Below, one piece after another: positions 1 to 5,044 of a stretch of 6,622 nucleotides of DNA; position 1 is the first letter of the stretch, and each line of letters begins with the position of its first letter. A program made the position numbers and the translations under genes. The notes under the pieces were generated by a model. The model searched no databases. It saw only the letters and a list, made by a program, of their open reading frames with translations, and was not told the DNA's origin. Origin of the DNA: Acidilobaceae archaeon (lineage in GTDB: Archaea > Thermoproteota > Thermoprotei_A > Sulfolobales > Acidilobaceae); NCBI GenBank assembly GCA_027039295.1, contig JALWEW010000137.1:1-6622 (forward strand), given 5' to 3'.

Positions 1-19
1 CCCTCGAGGGGTGGGCGCT

Positions 20-95
20 TGGTAGCCGGGCGGGGCTTCGAACCCCGGTCACGGGGGCCAGAGCCCCGCATCCTGGGCCGCTAGACGACCCGGCT
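20..95 (-). tRNA. tRNA-Gln (anticodon CTG), CCA encoded
   Basis: On the minus strand the cloverleaf folds completely. The acceptor AGCCGGG pairs with CCCGGCT, the anticodon stem CGGGG/CCCCG encloses the loop CTCTGGC (anticodon CTG, reads CAG), and the T arm is CGGGG-TTCGAAG-CCCCG. The discriminator A (position 23) is followed by a genomic CCA (22-20). The D stem is short (GTC/GAT). There is no intron. The A1-U72 acceptor pair is seen in archaeal tRNA-Gln. It diverges from the primase-subunit gene. Confidence 0.95.
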
Positions 96-128
96 ACCCC
101 AGGGGGTAGTGTATTGCCTGCGCCTGGC

Positions 129-134
129 TTTTAA
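129..134. promoter_or_regulatory. Candidate TATA element shared by divergent tRNA-Gln and PriX-like gene
   Basis: TTTTAA on the plus strand (TTAAAA on the minus) is the only clear archaeal box-A-like element between the two divergent genes. With the usual distance of about 26 nt, minus-strand transcription would start near 105, about 10 nt before the mature tRNA-Gln 5' end. Plus-strand transcription would start near 157, just ahead of the TTG start at 166. Two separately oriented uses of one element are inferred, not shown. Confidence 0.4.
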
Positions 135-165
135 GCGCTATCCACGCCTCCCTCAGGGGGGAGCA

Positions 166-612
166 TTGCCTAGGTGGACCCGCGTCCTCGAGGAGTGCGC
201 CGCCGGAAACTGCAGAGAGGCCCGCGAGTTCCTCGAGTCGCTATGCCCTGACAGGGGTGAATGCACGCCCTCCAAGGGGGGAGCTACGAGGTATGAGTGG
301 GTGGAGGCGATCATTAGGAGGGGGGTCCCCGATGGTAGGTCGAGGCTTATATTATACGTTATATCGAGGTACCTGGCAAACATCAAGGGCCTCAGCGATG
401 ATGAGGCGCTAGCCGAGATCCAGGGCTTCCTACAAGCCTCGTGCTCTAACTATGGTAACTGCAGTAAGATCTATACCTCCTGGGTACGGAATGTACTCAA
501 ACACGTAAGGCGGGGCGGGTGGAGGCCCTGGAGCCTCGAGAGGATGAAGAGAGAGGACCCCGAGCTATACTCCATAGTCGAGAAGGTGGTGGGGCTGGGG
601 GGTAATGGCTAG
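166..612 (+). CDS. priX: PriX-like noncatalytic subunit of archaeal DNA primase
   Basis: A 148-residue protein, close to the length of Sulfolobus PriX. PriX is a small, Fe-S-free relative of the PriL C-terminal domain that binds PriS-PriL and promotes primer synthesis. Visible family-like segments are DGRSRLILYVISRYL (56-70), CSKIYTSWVRNVL (99-111) and GWRPWSLE (118-125), then DPELY (131-135). I call it from recalled similarity, not a search. I chose TTG at 166 because GGGGGGAG (156-163) lies just upstream and a TATA element sits near 131. A longer frame from GTG 109 would put the promoter inside the tRNA gene and adds a nondescript N-terminus. Three cysteine pairs (C11/C16, C27/C33, C93/C99) stand out. 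It overlaps the next gene by 8 nt, so the two are probably cotranscribed. The alternative is another PriCT-like or PriL-related protein. Confidence 0.72.
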   Translation: MPRWTRVLEECAAGNCREAREFLESLCPDRGECTPSKGGATRYEWVEAIIRRGVPDGRSRLILYVISRYLANIKGLSDDEALAEIQGFLQASCSNYGNCSKIYTSWVRNVLKHVRRGGWRPWSLERMKREDPELYSIVEKVVGLGGNG

Positions 613-889
613 GAGGAGGAGTAGGATCAAGCAGGAGATTAACAGGCTACTCTACTCAAGCGACCCCTCACGCTATACAATATACTACATCGACAGGCTC
701 CCGGGGACGGGGACCTCGAGGCTAGCGCCACTGAGTGCTTCAAGAGTTAGGAGCGTTAATGAGTGGGCCATGCTACTCGATGATGGAGAGACACTGATAC
801 CACTGCACAGGGTCGTTGAGATCCGCGACAGAGAGGGTAGGGTACTGTGGAGTAGGAGGCATGGCGGGCGAGAGGGATCCTCAGGGTAG
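605..889 (+). CDS. DUF504/UPF0248 protein (MJ1316 RNA cyclic-end recognition domain)
   Basis: A 94-residue basic protein. Its N-terminus is Arg/Lys rich (ARRRSRIKQEINRLL), followed by YTIYYIDR (24-31) and the family's hallmark segment IPLHRVVEIRD (65-75), then a closing GRVLW (78-82). This is the DUF504/UPF0248 layout of an N-terminal helix, a Y-x-x-x-Y-x-D-R strand and the IPLHR-x-x-x-I motif. Comparative genomics has proposed that the family recognises RNA ends carrying cyclic phosphate. To my knowledge that role is a prediction. The ATG start overlaps the end of the primase-subunit gene by 8 nt, with GGGGGGT just before it, so translation is probably coupled. Its last 9 bp overlap the end of the convergent nucleotidyltransferase gene. 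The C-terminal tail (HGGREGSSG) looks disordered. Confidence 0.8.
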   Translation: MARRRSRIKQEINRLLYSSDPSRYTIYYIDRLPGTGTSRLAPLSASRVRSVNEWAMLLDDGETLIPLHRVVEIRDREGRVLWSRRHGGREGSSG

Positions 890-1621
890 CCCTATGGCCC
901 TCCTGAAGAGCCTATTCACCCTAGCTAGGCGCTCCACCGCCTCCTCAACACTAGAGCCTGGGGGGACCTCGACCTCGAGGAACACACCAGTGCGGCCCAC
1001 GCGGCGGCGCCTAGAGAGCACCCTCACCCTCTCCTCCACGGTCTCCAGGCTAACGCCGAGTATCCTCGCCGCGTACCCCTCCCTCCCCATGACCCCGAGT
1101 TCAATGTGGCCCCACGGCTTTGGTATGACAAGCTTCAACTCCTTGTTAACGCCTGGAACTCTCAACCCCCCACGCAGCCCCTCCACGTCGAGCTCCCCGC
1201 CCCAACGGTAGAACTCCCTTTCCCGAGGCTTGAGCCCTGCCAGGGGATAGCTCACCACCACCTCCTCGCGCCAGTCCAGGTAGTAGTAAACCTTCGGCGT
1301 ATAGCCCGGTGTGGCCTGGACTATCACTCTCTTAGCCACTTCATAGCCGAGTGACTCTAATACTATGTCGAGGATCCCGGGAGGCCTGGGGGTCTCAAGT
1401 ATCACGATATCCACGTCACTATCAGGCCTCACGTCCCCGCGGGCCACGCTCCCATGGGTTATCACAGGTAGCCTCAGGCTCCTCTCGAGGGCCTCCATCA
1501 GCACTATGGCCTTACGTCTCTTCTCCTCTAGGACCTGCCACCTCTCTCTACTGTAGAATACCTCCCTGTAGTCCTCCATGGTGATCCCTGCCGCGGGAGC
1601 CCTAGCATCGTATGGGCTCAT
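881..1621 (-). CDS. Archaeal predicted nucleotidyltransferase (Pol-beta superfamily)
   Basis: The 246-residue protein has the Pol-beta/MNT active-site signature: HGSVARGD (56-63) followed by SDVDI (68-72), giving the GS motif and the metal-binding DxD pair D69/D71. Downstream, LKPREREFY with a WGG (130-142), RVPGVNKELKLVIPK (154-168) and WGHIELGV (170-177) match my memory of an archaeal family of predicted nucleotidyltransferases (COG1665-like). These are much larger than MNT toxin-antitoxin proteins. Transfer of NMP to RNA, protein or another acceptor is likely by family, but the substrate is unknown. It is last in a minus-strand operon. The ATG at 1621 overlaps the cupin gene by 20 nt. An ATG at 1579 (residue 15, MEDYREVF) has a weak AGGGA upstream and may be the true start, because the first 14 residues look unconserved. 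The gene ends tail to tail with the DUF504 gene. Confidence 0.8.
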   Translation of the reverse strand: MSPYDARAPAAGITMEDYREVFYSRERWQVLEEKRRKAIVLMEALERSLRLPVITHGSVARGDVRPDSDVDIVILETPRPPGILDIVLESLGYEVAKRVIVQATPGYTPKVYYYLDWREEVVVSYPLAGLKPREREFYRWGGELDVEGLRGGLRVPGVNKELKLVIPKPWGHIELGVMGREGYAARILGVSLETVEERVRVLSRRRRVGRTGVFLEVEVPPGSSVEEAVERLARVNRLFRRAIGLP

Positions 1622-1994
1622 CCCGTTTCTCGGCCGTGGGCTCCTTCGGTATCATGCACAGGAACCTGAGGCCCTCATCCCCGGCCCAGTACTCGTGCTC
1701 AACATTAGGCGGTATGAATACCACATAACCAGCCCGGACCTCGTGGATCCTCCCCCCTATCCTGACCCGGCCGGAGCCCTCTAGCACGTAGATCTCGTGC
1801 TCCCAAGGGTGGAAATGCGCGTTAATGTGTCCTCCAGGGTCAACTTCGAACATCCTCATATAGAACAGGGGCGGCTCGTCGCTGGGCCCTATGAGCCACC
1901 TTATCCTAGTTGCGGTGGCCATGTCGGGCGATACGGGTTCGGCCTTGACGCTGGAGTAATGTACGACCTTACCGCAGGGCTCCGTCTCAACCAC
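1602..1994 (-). CDS. Single-domain cupin protein
   Basis: A 130-residue protein with both cupin motifs. Motif 1 is G54-x5-H60-x-H62-x4-E67 ending in VLEGSG. Motif 2 is G89-x5-P95-P96-N-x2-H100. H60, H62, E67 (or H66) and H100 would bind one metal ion in a small beta-barrel. Small archaeal cupins of this kind include isomerases, dioxygenase-like enzymes and sugar or ligand binders, and nothing here picks among them. The start is GTG at 1994, overlapping the kinase stop by 8 nt with only a poor Shine-Dalgarno sequence, which suggests translational coupling. Its 3' end overlaps the nucleotidyltransferase start region. It sits between two nucleic-acid enzymes, which is notable, but the sequence shows no RNA-binding feature. 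The ~50-residue region before motif 1 and the basic/acidic C-terminal tail are ordinary. Confidence 0.85.
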   Translation of the reverse strand: MVETEPCGKVVHYSSVKAEPVSPDMATATRIRWLIGPSDEPPLFYMRMFEVDPGGHINAHFHPWEHEIYVLEGSGRVRIGGRIHEVRAGYVVFIPPNVEHEYWAGDEGLRFLCMIPKEPTAEKRDEPIRC

Positions 1995-3135
1995 CCAGAC
2001 TTATGTTGACCCTCGCCTCGCCTATAAGGAGTGCCCTGGCCGGGCCCTCATAGCGCGTTCTAACGGTGAACACTCTCGACCTATAGTTTACCCTCTCCAC
2101 CAGCCCTATGTGGTGGTTGCCGTCATCGCCTAGGACCGCGGCGATTCTGTTCCTCTCCCAGCCCTCCTCGAGCACGAGCAGCCTGCCCTGCCTCCTCGGC
2201 TTAGGCGGTTTCTTAACGACTACCACGACCCTGTCACCGCAGTCTTCACTGTATACCACGGGTCCCATGTGACCCTTGCTCTCGCAGTTGAAGACTGGGC
2301 TGCCGACTAGGACGGTCTCGCCCGCCCTGATAGGCCTCGGCCTCGAGCCGACTAGCCTCGCGGCCAGGAGCCTCTCCCTGTGCACCCTCCTCTCCTCCCT
2401 GTCCTTGCGCCTCACCTCTAGGTCTCCGAGGCTCAGAGCATGCGCCGTCCCAGCTGCTCTGGCTAGCGAGTCACCGTAGTCCCTCGGTAGGCCGAGGGTG
2501 ACCACGTAATCGGCTCCCACCGCCTCGGCTAAGGAGATCTTGGAGGCGAAGCCCTCGGGTCTAGCTACCCATCCATCCGTATCAACCACGACGTCCCCTG
2601 GAGCCAATCTGGAGAGCCTCGAGGCACACACTATGTAGCGCCCGTGGCTCCTCGAGGGCGTGAATGAGCCCACGAAGCACGTCGAGAGCGAGCCGCCCGC
2701 GGCGAGGCCCGGGAGTAGGGCTCCGCCGGGTAGTAGGGCCTCGAATGCCGGGGTGTAGTACTCGTTCTGTCCCACGTCGACTGTTAGGAGCCGCGCTTTA
2801 CTGCCTAGCAGGTTGACTGCCCAAGCCGCGAGCGTGCTCTTCCCGGAGTCCGTGGGCCCCACGAGGAGGATCCTGCCGCCGAGCCCGGCGACCTTCCTAG
2901 CGGCTTCCTCGAGGCGCCTGTAAACATCTAGTGAGCCCCTCTCAACGCGGCCGCCCGATACTAGAACCCTAGCCCCCCGGAAGAGGACAGGCACCCTCCT
3001 ACCGAGCGGCACCACGAGCCGCTGCCCCTCCCCGACGCTGACCCCGAGCGCCTCGGCCTCGCCGGATACTATCTCGAGACCCGCGGGACCCACTACTAGA
3101 TAGACACCATCTAGTCTTTCAACGCTGCCCGCCAC
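1987..3135 (-). CDS. Clp1/Grc3-family polynucleotide 5'-kinase
   Basis: This 382-residue protein has the Clp1/Grc3 architecture. An N-terminal beta domain (1-85) precedes a kinase core with P-loop GPTDSGKST (93-101), a second acidic motif VDVGQNEY (119-126) and VDTDGWV (184-190), the counterpart of the family's (N/D)T-x-GW motif. An Arg-rich lid-like segment follows (RKDREERRVHRERL, 243-256), then a C-terminal beta domain from about 265. Archaeal members characterised elsewhere transfer phosphate from ATP/GTP to 5'-OH ends of RNA, and also DNA. All catalytic motifs look intact, so this is probably an active cytoplasmic enzyme. The start is GTG 3135, chosen because GGGGAGG lies 8 nt upstream. 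It is first of a three-gene operon with cupin and nucleotidyltransferase. Candidate roles are tRNA or rRNA processing and repair of broken RNA ends; the window does not decide. Confidence 0.9.
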   Translation of the reverse strand: MAGSVERLDGVYLVVGPAGLEIVSGEAEALGVSVGEGQRLVVPLGRRVPVLFRGARVLVSGGRVERGSLDVYRRLEEAARKVAGLGGRILLVGPTDSGKSTLAAWAVNLLGSKARLLTVDVGQNEYYTPAFEALLPGGALLPGLAAGGSLSTCFVGSFTPSRSHGRYIVCASRLSRLAPGDVVVDTDGWVARPEGFASKISLAEAVGADYVVTLGLPRDYGDSLARAAGTAHALSLGDLEVRRKDREERRVHRERLLAARLVGSRPRPIRAGETVLVGSPVFNCESKGHMGPVVYSEDCGDRVVVVVKKPPKPRRQGRLLVLEEGWERNRIAAVLGDDGNHHIGLVERVNYRSRVFTVRTRYEGPARALLIGEARVNISLGG

Positions 3136-3137
3136 GC

Positions 3138-3143
3138 TTTTAA
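3138..3143 (+). promoter_or_regulatory. Candidate TATA element of tRNA-Asp
   Basis: TTTTAA is centred about 29 nt upstream of the tRNA-Asp 5' end, which predicts transcription starting near 3166 with a leader of only a few nucleotides. On the other strand the same bases lie between the kinase Shine-Dalgarno and its start codon. Confidence 0.55.
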
Positions 3144-3150
3144 CCTCCCC
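3144..3150 (-). promoter_or_regulatory. Strong Shine-Dalgarno of the polynucleotide kinase gene
   Basis: GGGGAGG on the minus strand ends 8 nt before the GTG at 3135. It supports this GTG as the start and implies that the mRNA has a leader, unlike leaderless first genes common in crenarchaea. Confidence 0.7.
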
Positions 3151-3169
3151 CTAGGCTAGTCCGCTGGGA

Positions 3170-3246
3170 GCCGCGGTAGTATAGCCGGGCTAGTATGCGG
3201 GCCTGTCAAGCCCGTGACCCGGGTTCAAATCCCGGCCGCGGCGCCA
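3170..3246 (+). tRNA. tRNA-Asp (anticodon GTC), CCA encoded
   Basis: A complete cloverleaf. The acceptor GCCGCGG pairs with CCGCGGC (3236-3242), the discriminator is G (3243), and CCA (3244-3246) is encoded. The anticodon stem CGGGC/GCCCG encloses CTGTCAA (anticodon GTC, reads GAC/GAT). The T arm is CCGGG-TTCAAAT-CCCGG. The discriminator G and GTC anticodon are the usual tRNA-Asp identity elements. There is no intron. I found no repeat of its 3' end elsewhere in the window, so there is no sign of an integrated element. Confidence 0.96.
3177..3184 (-). promoter_or_regulatory. Possible TATA element of the kinase operon inside tRNA-Asp
   Basis: On the minus strand the D-arm of tRNA-Asp reads CTATACTA. 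A TATA box here would start transcription near 3155 and give a leader of about 20 nt that contains the kinase Shine-Dalgarno. No better minus-strand element is visible in the 34-bp gap. This is positional inference only, because the bases are constrained by tRNA structure anyway. Confidence 0.25.
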
Positions 3247-3276
3247 CTCCTTTACCCCATGTTCTACCCCAGGCCC

Positions 3277-3286
3277 GGGGTGAGGT
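3277..3286 (+). promoter_or_regulatory. Shine-Dalgarno-like sequence ahead of the metallopeptidase
   Basis: GGGGTGAGGT contains two matches to the archaeal anti-Shine-Dalgarno complement (GGTGA, GAGGT). It lies 3-6 nt before an in-frame ATA (3290) and 12-15 nt before an in-frame ATC (3299), but almost 60 nt before the first conventional start (TTG 3344). It therefore favours an upstream non-canonical start. Confidence 0.4.
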
Positions 3287-3289
3287 GCC

Positions 3290-3706
3290 ATAGCCCGAAT
3301 CAAATACGAGAGGGCCCCCGACGTCTGCAGGCTCGTATCACTGTTGGCGGGCCTAGAGGAACTCTCATATATAGACCCATCGAGGATCCACTGCGTTAAG
3401 AGCACCGGTGCCAAGACTAGGGCTATAGCTAGGATATACGGCCTACCTGGCGCCTGGATAGCCGCTGGCCTCAAGCCAGGCTACGTTATAGAGGTCATTG
3501 CCGAGAGGTTCTACAGCCTACCGCCCGAGGAGAGGGTGAAGATAATAATACACGAGTTGCTCCACGTACCGAGGACATTCAGTGGGGCCCTAAGGCCCCA
3601 CAACCCTTATGTGAGTGACGCTAGAGTAGAGAGACTATACCGCCTCGCTCAGAAGAGGCTTGCCATAGCTGAGAGGGCGCGAGAGCTATGGCAAGCTAAC
3701 AGCTAG
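3290..3706 (+). CDS. Small zinc metallopeptidase (putative PhageMetallopep/COG4900-like family)
   Basis: Translation from TTG 3344 gives 120 residues with a clear zincin signature, HELLH (70-74), followed by VPRTFSGALRPH. H86 in RPH is the probable third zinc ligand. YVIEVI (47-52) and the HELLH-VP-TFSG-LRPH block match a family of small putative metallopeptidases found in archaea and phages, with unknown substrate. Reading upstream in the same frame gives IKYERAPDVCRLVSLLAGL (from 3299), which resembles the usual N-terminus of the family (KYE-x-APDV). Only ATA 3290 and ATC 3299 could start there; the frame is closed by TGA at 3281. I therefore give 3290 as the start with low certainty; 3344 is the conservative choice. 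It sits 43 bp after tRNA-Asp. Only a weak TTTA (3251-3254) could serve as a promoter, so read-through from the tRNA is possible. No signal peptide is visible, so it should be cytoplasmic. Confidence 0.8.
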   Translation: MARIKYERAPDVCRLVSLLAGLEELSYIDPSRIHCVKSTGAKTRAIARIYGLPGAWIAAGLKPGYVIEVIAERFYSLPPEERVKIIIHELLHVPRTFSGALRPHNPYVSDARVERLYRLAQKRLAIAERARELWQANS

Positions 3707-3770
3707 ACCATAACTCGCATTATAACCTAAGTGTCCACACAAATTATCGCATACACACTTTTCTGTAGAG

Positions 3771-3811
3771 ACTTTATCTTATTATGCGAATTCAATGTAA
3801 GATTAATATCC
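3771..3811 (+). promoter_or_regulatory. Candidate promoter region of the 3849 gene
   Basis: The spacer 3707-3848 is strikingly AT-rich against its surroundings. It holds two possible TATA boxes, ACTTTATCTTA (3771-3781) and GATTAATATCC (3801-3811). The second would place the transcription start near 3832, giving a leader of about 8-17 nt. The T-rich stretch near 3759-3763 may terminate the metallopeptidase transcript. I see no gene or RNA structure in the spacer. Confidence 0.35.
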
Positions 3812-3848
3812 TCACACTCCGGTCTCTAGCACAGCGAGAGTGGGGAGT

Positions 3849-4934
3849 ATGTACAAGCCCGTTACCCGAGGCGAGACCCTAGAGTTCATAAAGATATACG
3901 AGCTTGACAGGCTCCTCAGGTTCCTGAACGAGAACCCGCACTTCACAGGCAGGCTCTCAGGCATGCTAAAACTAGACAGCGGCGAGAAAGAGTTCTCTAT
4001 CCTAATCAGCAAGGGTAACGTGCTTCTTATAGTAGTAGATGATAAGGCCGTTGAACCCGCGAGCATCAATACCTATATTAGAGATGCTGAAGATGGCTTC
4101 ATAGAGATAGAGTCTCTCGATAACGATAAGATAAACCTTGAGATAGAATACGCGAAGGAAGCTGGTCTAGAGCCAGGCTCGTGGAGCCTGAAAACCCTCA
4201 TAGATGCACTCAGAAGGGCTAGAGATACGCAGGAAAGCCAGAGAGCCCCTCGAGGCCGAGGGCGCTTGGAGTCCCGGGGGACTGAGGTCGAAGAGTCCAG
4301 GGAGCCCTCCGATTCTAAAAGAGAGAAAGAAGGCACAAGTAATGAGAGGCCCCCTAGCAAAGCATACGCGGGTGGAAAGCCCGCTTCCAAAGCCTCCCCA
4401 GTTAACACTGTTAGTGCTCCAAGAGGGACCCTACAAAGCGCGGAGGAAGCCCTTATAGATAGGCTTCTAAAGATGCTGGAGGTAAACCCCTTATCCATTG
4501 AGAGATTAAATAAGATATATTATAATAAATATAATGAAATATTGCGTGTGGCCGAGCGCTATGCCGTTGCCAGGAGGAGGATGAAGCCCCGCAGCCTAGA
4601 GGTGTTCCTACACGACGTCTTAGCCAGGCTCTCTGGCGACCACTATGTAGTATTGCGGTATTACTATCTAGACTCCGAATATCTCCTCGTATTCAGGGGG
4701 ACTAGGGTATGTCTAATGCTTGAGAAGAGCCGGGGAACGGTTAAACAGGCCAGCAAGAGCTTGAAGGAGGCACTATTAAGAGTACCCGACGAGTACGTCA
4801 TATATAGCGTAGAGACCGATAAGCTCGACCGCATGCTAACAGTCTGCGTACCCCCCAAAGAGAGAGGCAGGATCGTGAATCACCAGCCCTCGGGTATAGG
4901 GGGATTCCTCCGGAGAATCCTGAGTGGAGACTAG
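3849..4934 (+). CDS. Uncharacterised two-domain archaeal protein with disordered linker
   Basis: I do not recognise this 361-residue protein with confidence (numbering from ATG 3849). An N-terminal domain (about 10-108) with EFIKIYELDRLLRFL, FTGRLSGMLKL and a strand-rich core resembles PATAN/DUF4388- or DUF2226-like domains, which often accompany Roadblock proteins and small GTPases. A highly charged, low-complexity linker follows (about 125-195, rich in S, R, E, K, P, G). The C-terminal alpha/beta domain (about 198-338) begins with a helix, EEALIDRLLKMLEV. The protein ends in a short amphipathic helix, GIGGFLRRILSGD, that could bind a partner or membrane. There is no transmembrane segment or catalytic motif. 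GTG 3840 is an alternative start; GGGGAG sits too close to ATG 3849 to be a good Shine-Dalgarno. A Roadblock/LC7 gene follows on the same strand after 110 bp, with its own promoter. The gene has an AT-rich island at 4500-4545. Confidence 0.8.
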   Translation: MYKPVTRGETLEFIKIYELDRLLRFLNENPHFTGRLSGMLKLDSGEKEFSILISKGNVLLIVVDDKAVEPASINTYIRDAEDGFIEIESLDNDKINLEIEYAKEAGLEPGSWSLKTLIDALRRARDTQESQRAPRGRGRLESRGTEVEESREPSDSKREKEGTSNERPPSKAYAGGKPASKASPVNTVSAPRGTLQSAEEALIDRLLKMLEVNPLSIERLNKIYYNKYNEILRVAERYAVARRRMKPRSLEVFLHDVLARLSGDHYVVLRYYYLDSEYLLVFRGTRVCLMLEKSRGTVKQASKSLKEALLRVPDEYVIYSVETDKLDRMLTVCVPPKERGRIVNHQPSGIGGFLRRILSGD

Positions 4935-4949
4935 GATATAGAAGCATTT

Positions 4950-4970
4950 AGATAAGCTTTTACAGATAAG
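4950..4970. repeat. Short direct repeat AGATAAG x2 in spacer
   Basis: AGATAAG occurs at 4950-4956 and 4964-4970, a 14-bp period, in the 110-bp spacer between the two-domain gene and the Roadblock gene. CTTTTAC between the copies may act as a T-rich terminator. It could be a regulator site, but seven bases twice in AT-rich DNA may be chance. Confidence 0.25.
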
Positions 4971-5006
4971 AACTAGGCAAACCTAATCCATATGCAGCTA
5001 GCGACT

Positions 5007-5017
5007 AAAATTATATA
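5007..5017 (+). promoter_or_regulatory. TATA element of the Roadblock gene
   Basis: AAAATTATATA is the best box-A match in the window. Its centre near 5012 predicts a transcription start around 5038, only 5-10 nt ahead of GTG 5045. That suggests a nearly leaderless mRNA, separate from the upstream gene. Confidence 0.6.
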
Positions 5018-5044
5018 CCCGCTCCAGAGCTTTCTCCTTGACCG

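Noticed and set aside
1..10. Perfect palindrome CCCTCGAGGG at the window edge
   Set aside because: It is one of the many CTCGAG copies, has no loop or T-tract, and cannot be interpreted without the flanking sequence.
396..404. C-box-like ATGATGA suggesting a C/D box sRNA
   Set aside because: It is within the primase-subunit coding sequence and no CTGA D box follows at a suitable distance.
816..1211. Plus-strand open frame running into the nucleotidyltransferase
   Set aside because: Ser/Thr/Pro-rich antisense translation of the nucleotidyltransferase, out of frame with the DUF504 gene it overlaps.
3259..3399. A start at ATG 3259 with a frameshift into the metallopeptidase
   Set aside because: The peptide from this ATG does not resemble the family, whereas the metallopeptidase frame itself already reads family-like sequence from 3299, so no frameshift is needed.
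3190..3474. Minus-strand open frame with a hydrophobic stretch
   Set aside because: It lies antisense to tRNA-Asp and the metallopeptidase; the apparent hydrophobic segment is the complement of conserved coding sequence.
3170..3706. tRNA-Asp as an integration site carrying a phage-type metallopeptidase
   Set aside because: No repeated tRNA 3' end, integrase or other viral gene is visible, and this metallopeptidase family is also found in archaeal chromosomes.
3717..3787. Imperfect inverted repeat GCATTATAA / TTATTATGC
   Set aside because: Has a mismatch and a spacing of about 54 bp in AT-rich DNA, so chance is likely.
4073..4498. Long minus-strand open frame
   Set aside because: A shadow of the two-domain gene: low-complexity serine/leucine sequence, no motif and no promoter.
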